The translations under genes and the position numbers were made by a program. A stretch of DNA of 64,000 nucleotides, from positions 377,618 through 441,617 of the forward strand of contig NZ_CP026530.1 of the NCBI RefSeq assembly GCF_004006315.1, read 5' to 3'. The stretch's first letter is position 1, and each line of letters starts with the position of its first letter. Positions 63,396-64,000 of this stretch are shown here, in pieces. Source of the stretch: Nautilia sp. PV-1 (lineage in GTDB: Bacteria; Campylobacterota; Campylobacteria; Campylobacterales; Nautiliaceae). The notes beneath the pieces were generated by a model that was not told where the DNA came from, did not search any database, and saw only the letters and a list, made by a program, of their open reading frames with translations.

Positions 63396-64000
63396 TTAAT
63401 TCCTTTTATATAAATTCCTCTTTTAAAGTTTTCTTTCGAAAATGTGTCTGTAATTTTAATATAACTGCATTCTGCCGGTATATTTATATAAATGCTTCTT
63501 TGAGGGTTTTGTTTTGAAATTATATTTAAAATATTCAGATTTCTGTCATAAAATACAATATAAGGATACCATTTGTCAAACTTTGAAGATACAATAAGCA
63601 TTTTTCTAAAACCGTTAGGATTTAACCAGTAAACGCCTTTTGCGTTTAAAAGTTTTGTTTTTTTGCCAATAACTTTTAAATCATCCAGTCTCTCGTTTGT
63701 GCAGTCTAGTGTGTATTTGTAATTTTTATCTTTTTTTATACCTATGATTTTACATCCGTACTGTGAAATAGTATTTGTAAATAAAAGAGGGTCTATATAA
63801 TGTGTTGATTTCATTTCAAGGGTTAATGAATAAGTATCAGATTTTTTAGTTATCTGTACCGGATAGAAATAATAATAGCCCAGTGAATCCAGTGTTTTGT
63901 ATAAGATTTTTGTATTAAAAACCGGATCGCTGTTTTTGAATACAAAAGTCGGATGAATCAGTTTCGGTTTATTGAAAAAAATCTCTAAAAGACCGTTGTT
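63392..64000 (-). CDS. Unknown protein, 5' end beyond the window
   Basis: The frame stays open to the window end, so the ATG at 63814 is internal and the gene continues past base 64000. The visible 202 residues are beta-rich with many Asn, Tyr and Lys ([20 protein letters not shown]). There is no known motif. The stop overlaps the aminotransferase ATG by 4 bases, so they share an operon. Confidence 0.6.
   Translation of the reverse strand, partial: NNGLLEIFFNKPKLIHPTFVFKNSDPVFNTKILYKTLDSLGYYYFYPVQITKKSDTYSLTLEMKSTHYIDPLLFTNTISQYGCKIIGIKKDKNYKYTLDCTNERLDDLKVIGKKTKLLNAKGVYWLNPNGFRKMLIVSSKFDKWYPYIVFYDRNLNILNIISKQNPQRSIYINIPAECSYIKITDTFSKENFKRGIYIKGIK

Overview
The window reads as chromosome of an AT-rich, anaerobic or microaerophilic Campylobacterota. 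Gene content and protein style fit the Nautiliales (Nautilia, Caminibacter, Lebetimonas): a Campylobacter-like major porin, LuxS, FliR, a Bat operon, a Tat-exported superoxide reductase, and two GAPDHs as expected for a gluconeogenic autotroph. The genus is an inference; no rRNA is present to settle it.

Layout. 1-4.7 kb: a FAH-family hydrolase, queE and queD for preQ0, two unknown proteins (one RAMP-like), a NifX-type pair and arsC. 4.8-15.5 kb: a 10.5-kb integrative and mobilizable element in the 3' end of tRNA-Ser(GCU), bounded by a 19-bp direct repeat. It carries a tyrosine integrase, a likely excisionase, a MobV relaxase with a candidate oriT, and a nine-gene leftward operon divergent from a WYL regulator. 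The operon encodes a PP2C phosphatase, a PD-(D/E)XK nuclease, a shortened GmrSD-type (DUF262/DUF1524) protein and six proteins I do not recognise. This is the best candidate for an undescribed, probably defensive, system.

15.5-26.4 kb: a secreted protein, MarC, OmpA, an MscS channel, an EI24-like membrane protein, 4.5S RNA, rpmI-rplT, a CBS protein with a dead GGDEF domain, the ndk-yceD-rpmF-plsX-fabH lipid cluster, a ferredoxin and four tRNAs. 26.4-32.4 kb: a complete Bat operon (MoxR, DUF58, small membrane protein, BatA, BatB, TPR protein, BatD). 32.5-38.1 kb: a glycine-zipper lipoprotein, an AddB-like nuclease, and a signalling operon of REC-SpoIIE-HATPase, STAS and a chemoreceptor.

38.2-46.3 kb: a RAYT transposase, a GapB-like GAPDH, a DUF255 protein, superoxide reductase, an SLC13/ArsB-type permease with luxS, and rpsB-tsf. 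46.7-64 kb: lolD-fliR, a PLD nuclease, a very acidic pseudo-receiver protein, gmk-argS, an MntA-HepT toxin-antitoxin pair, DUF523, nadD-rsfS, gap-pgk-tpiA-fabI, a porin, a Crp/Fnr regulator, homoserine dehydrogenase, an AlaC-like aminotransferase and a gene cut by the window end.

Two families of short dispersed repeats lie between operons. About ten copies of a 13-bp palindrome, AGTGTCTGNCACT, are scattered over the window. One is in the leader of the RAYT gene, which suggests a REP/RAYT system. A second, longer AT-rich family contains the core AATATACCAGTAAC.
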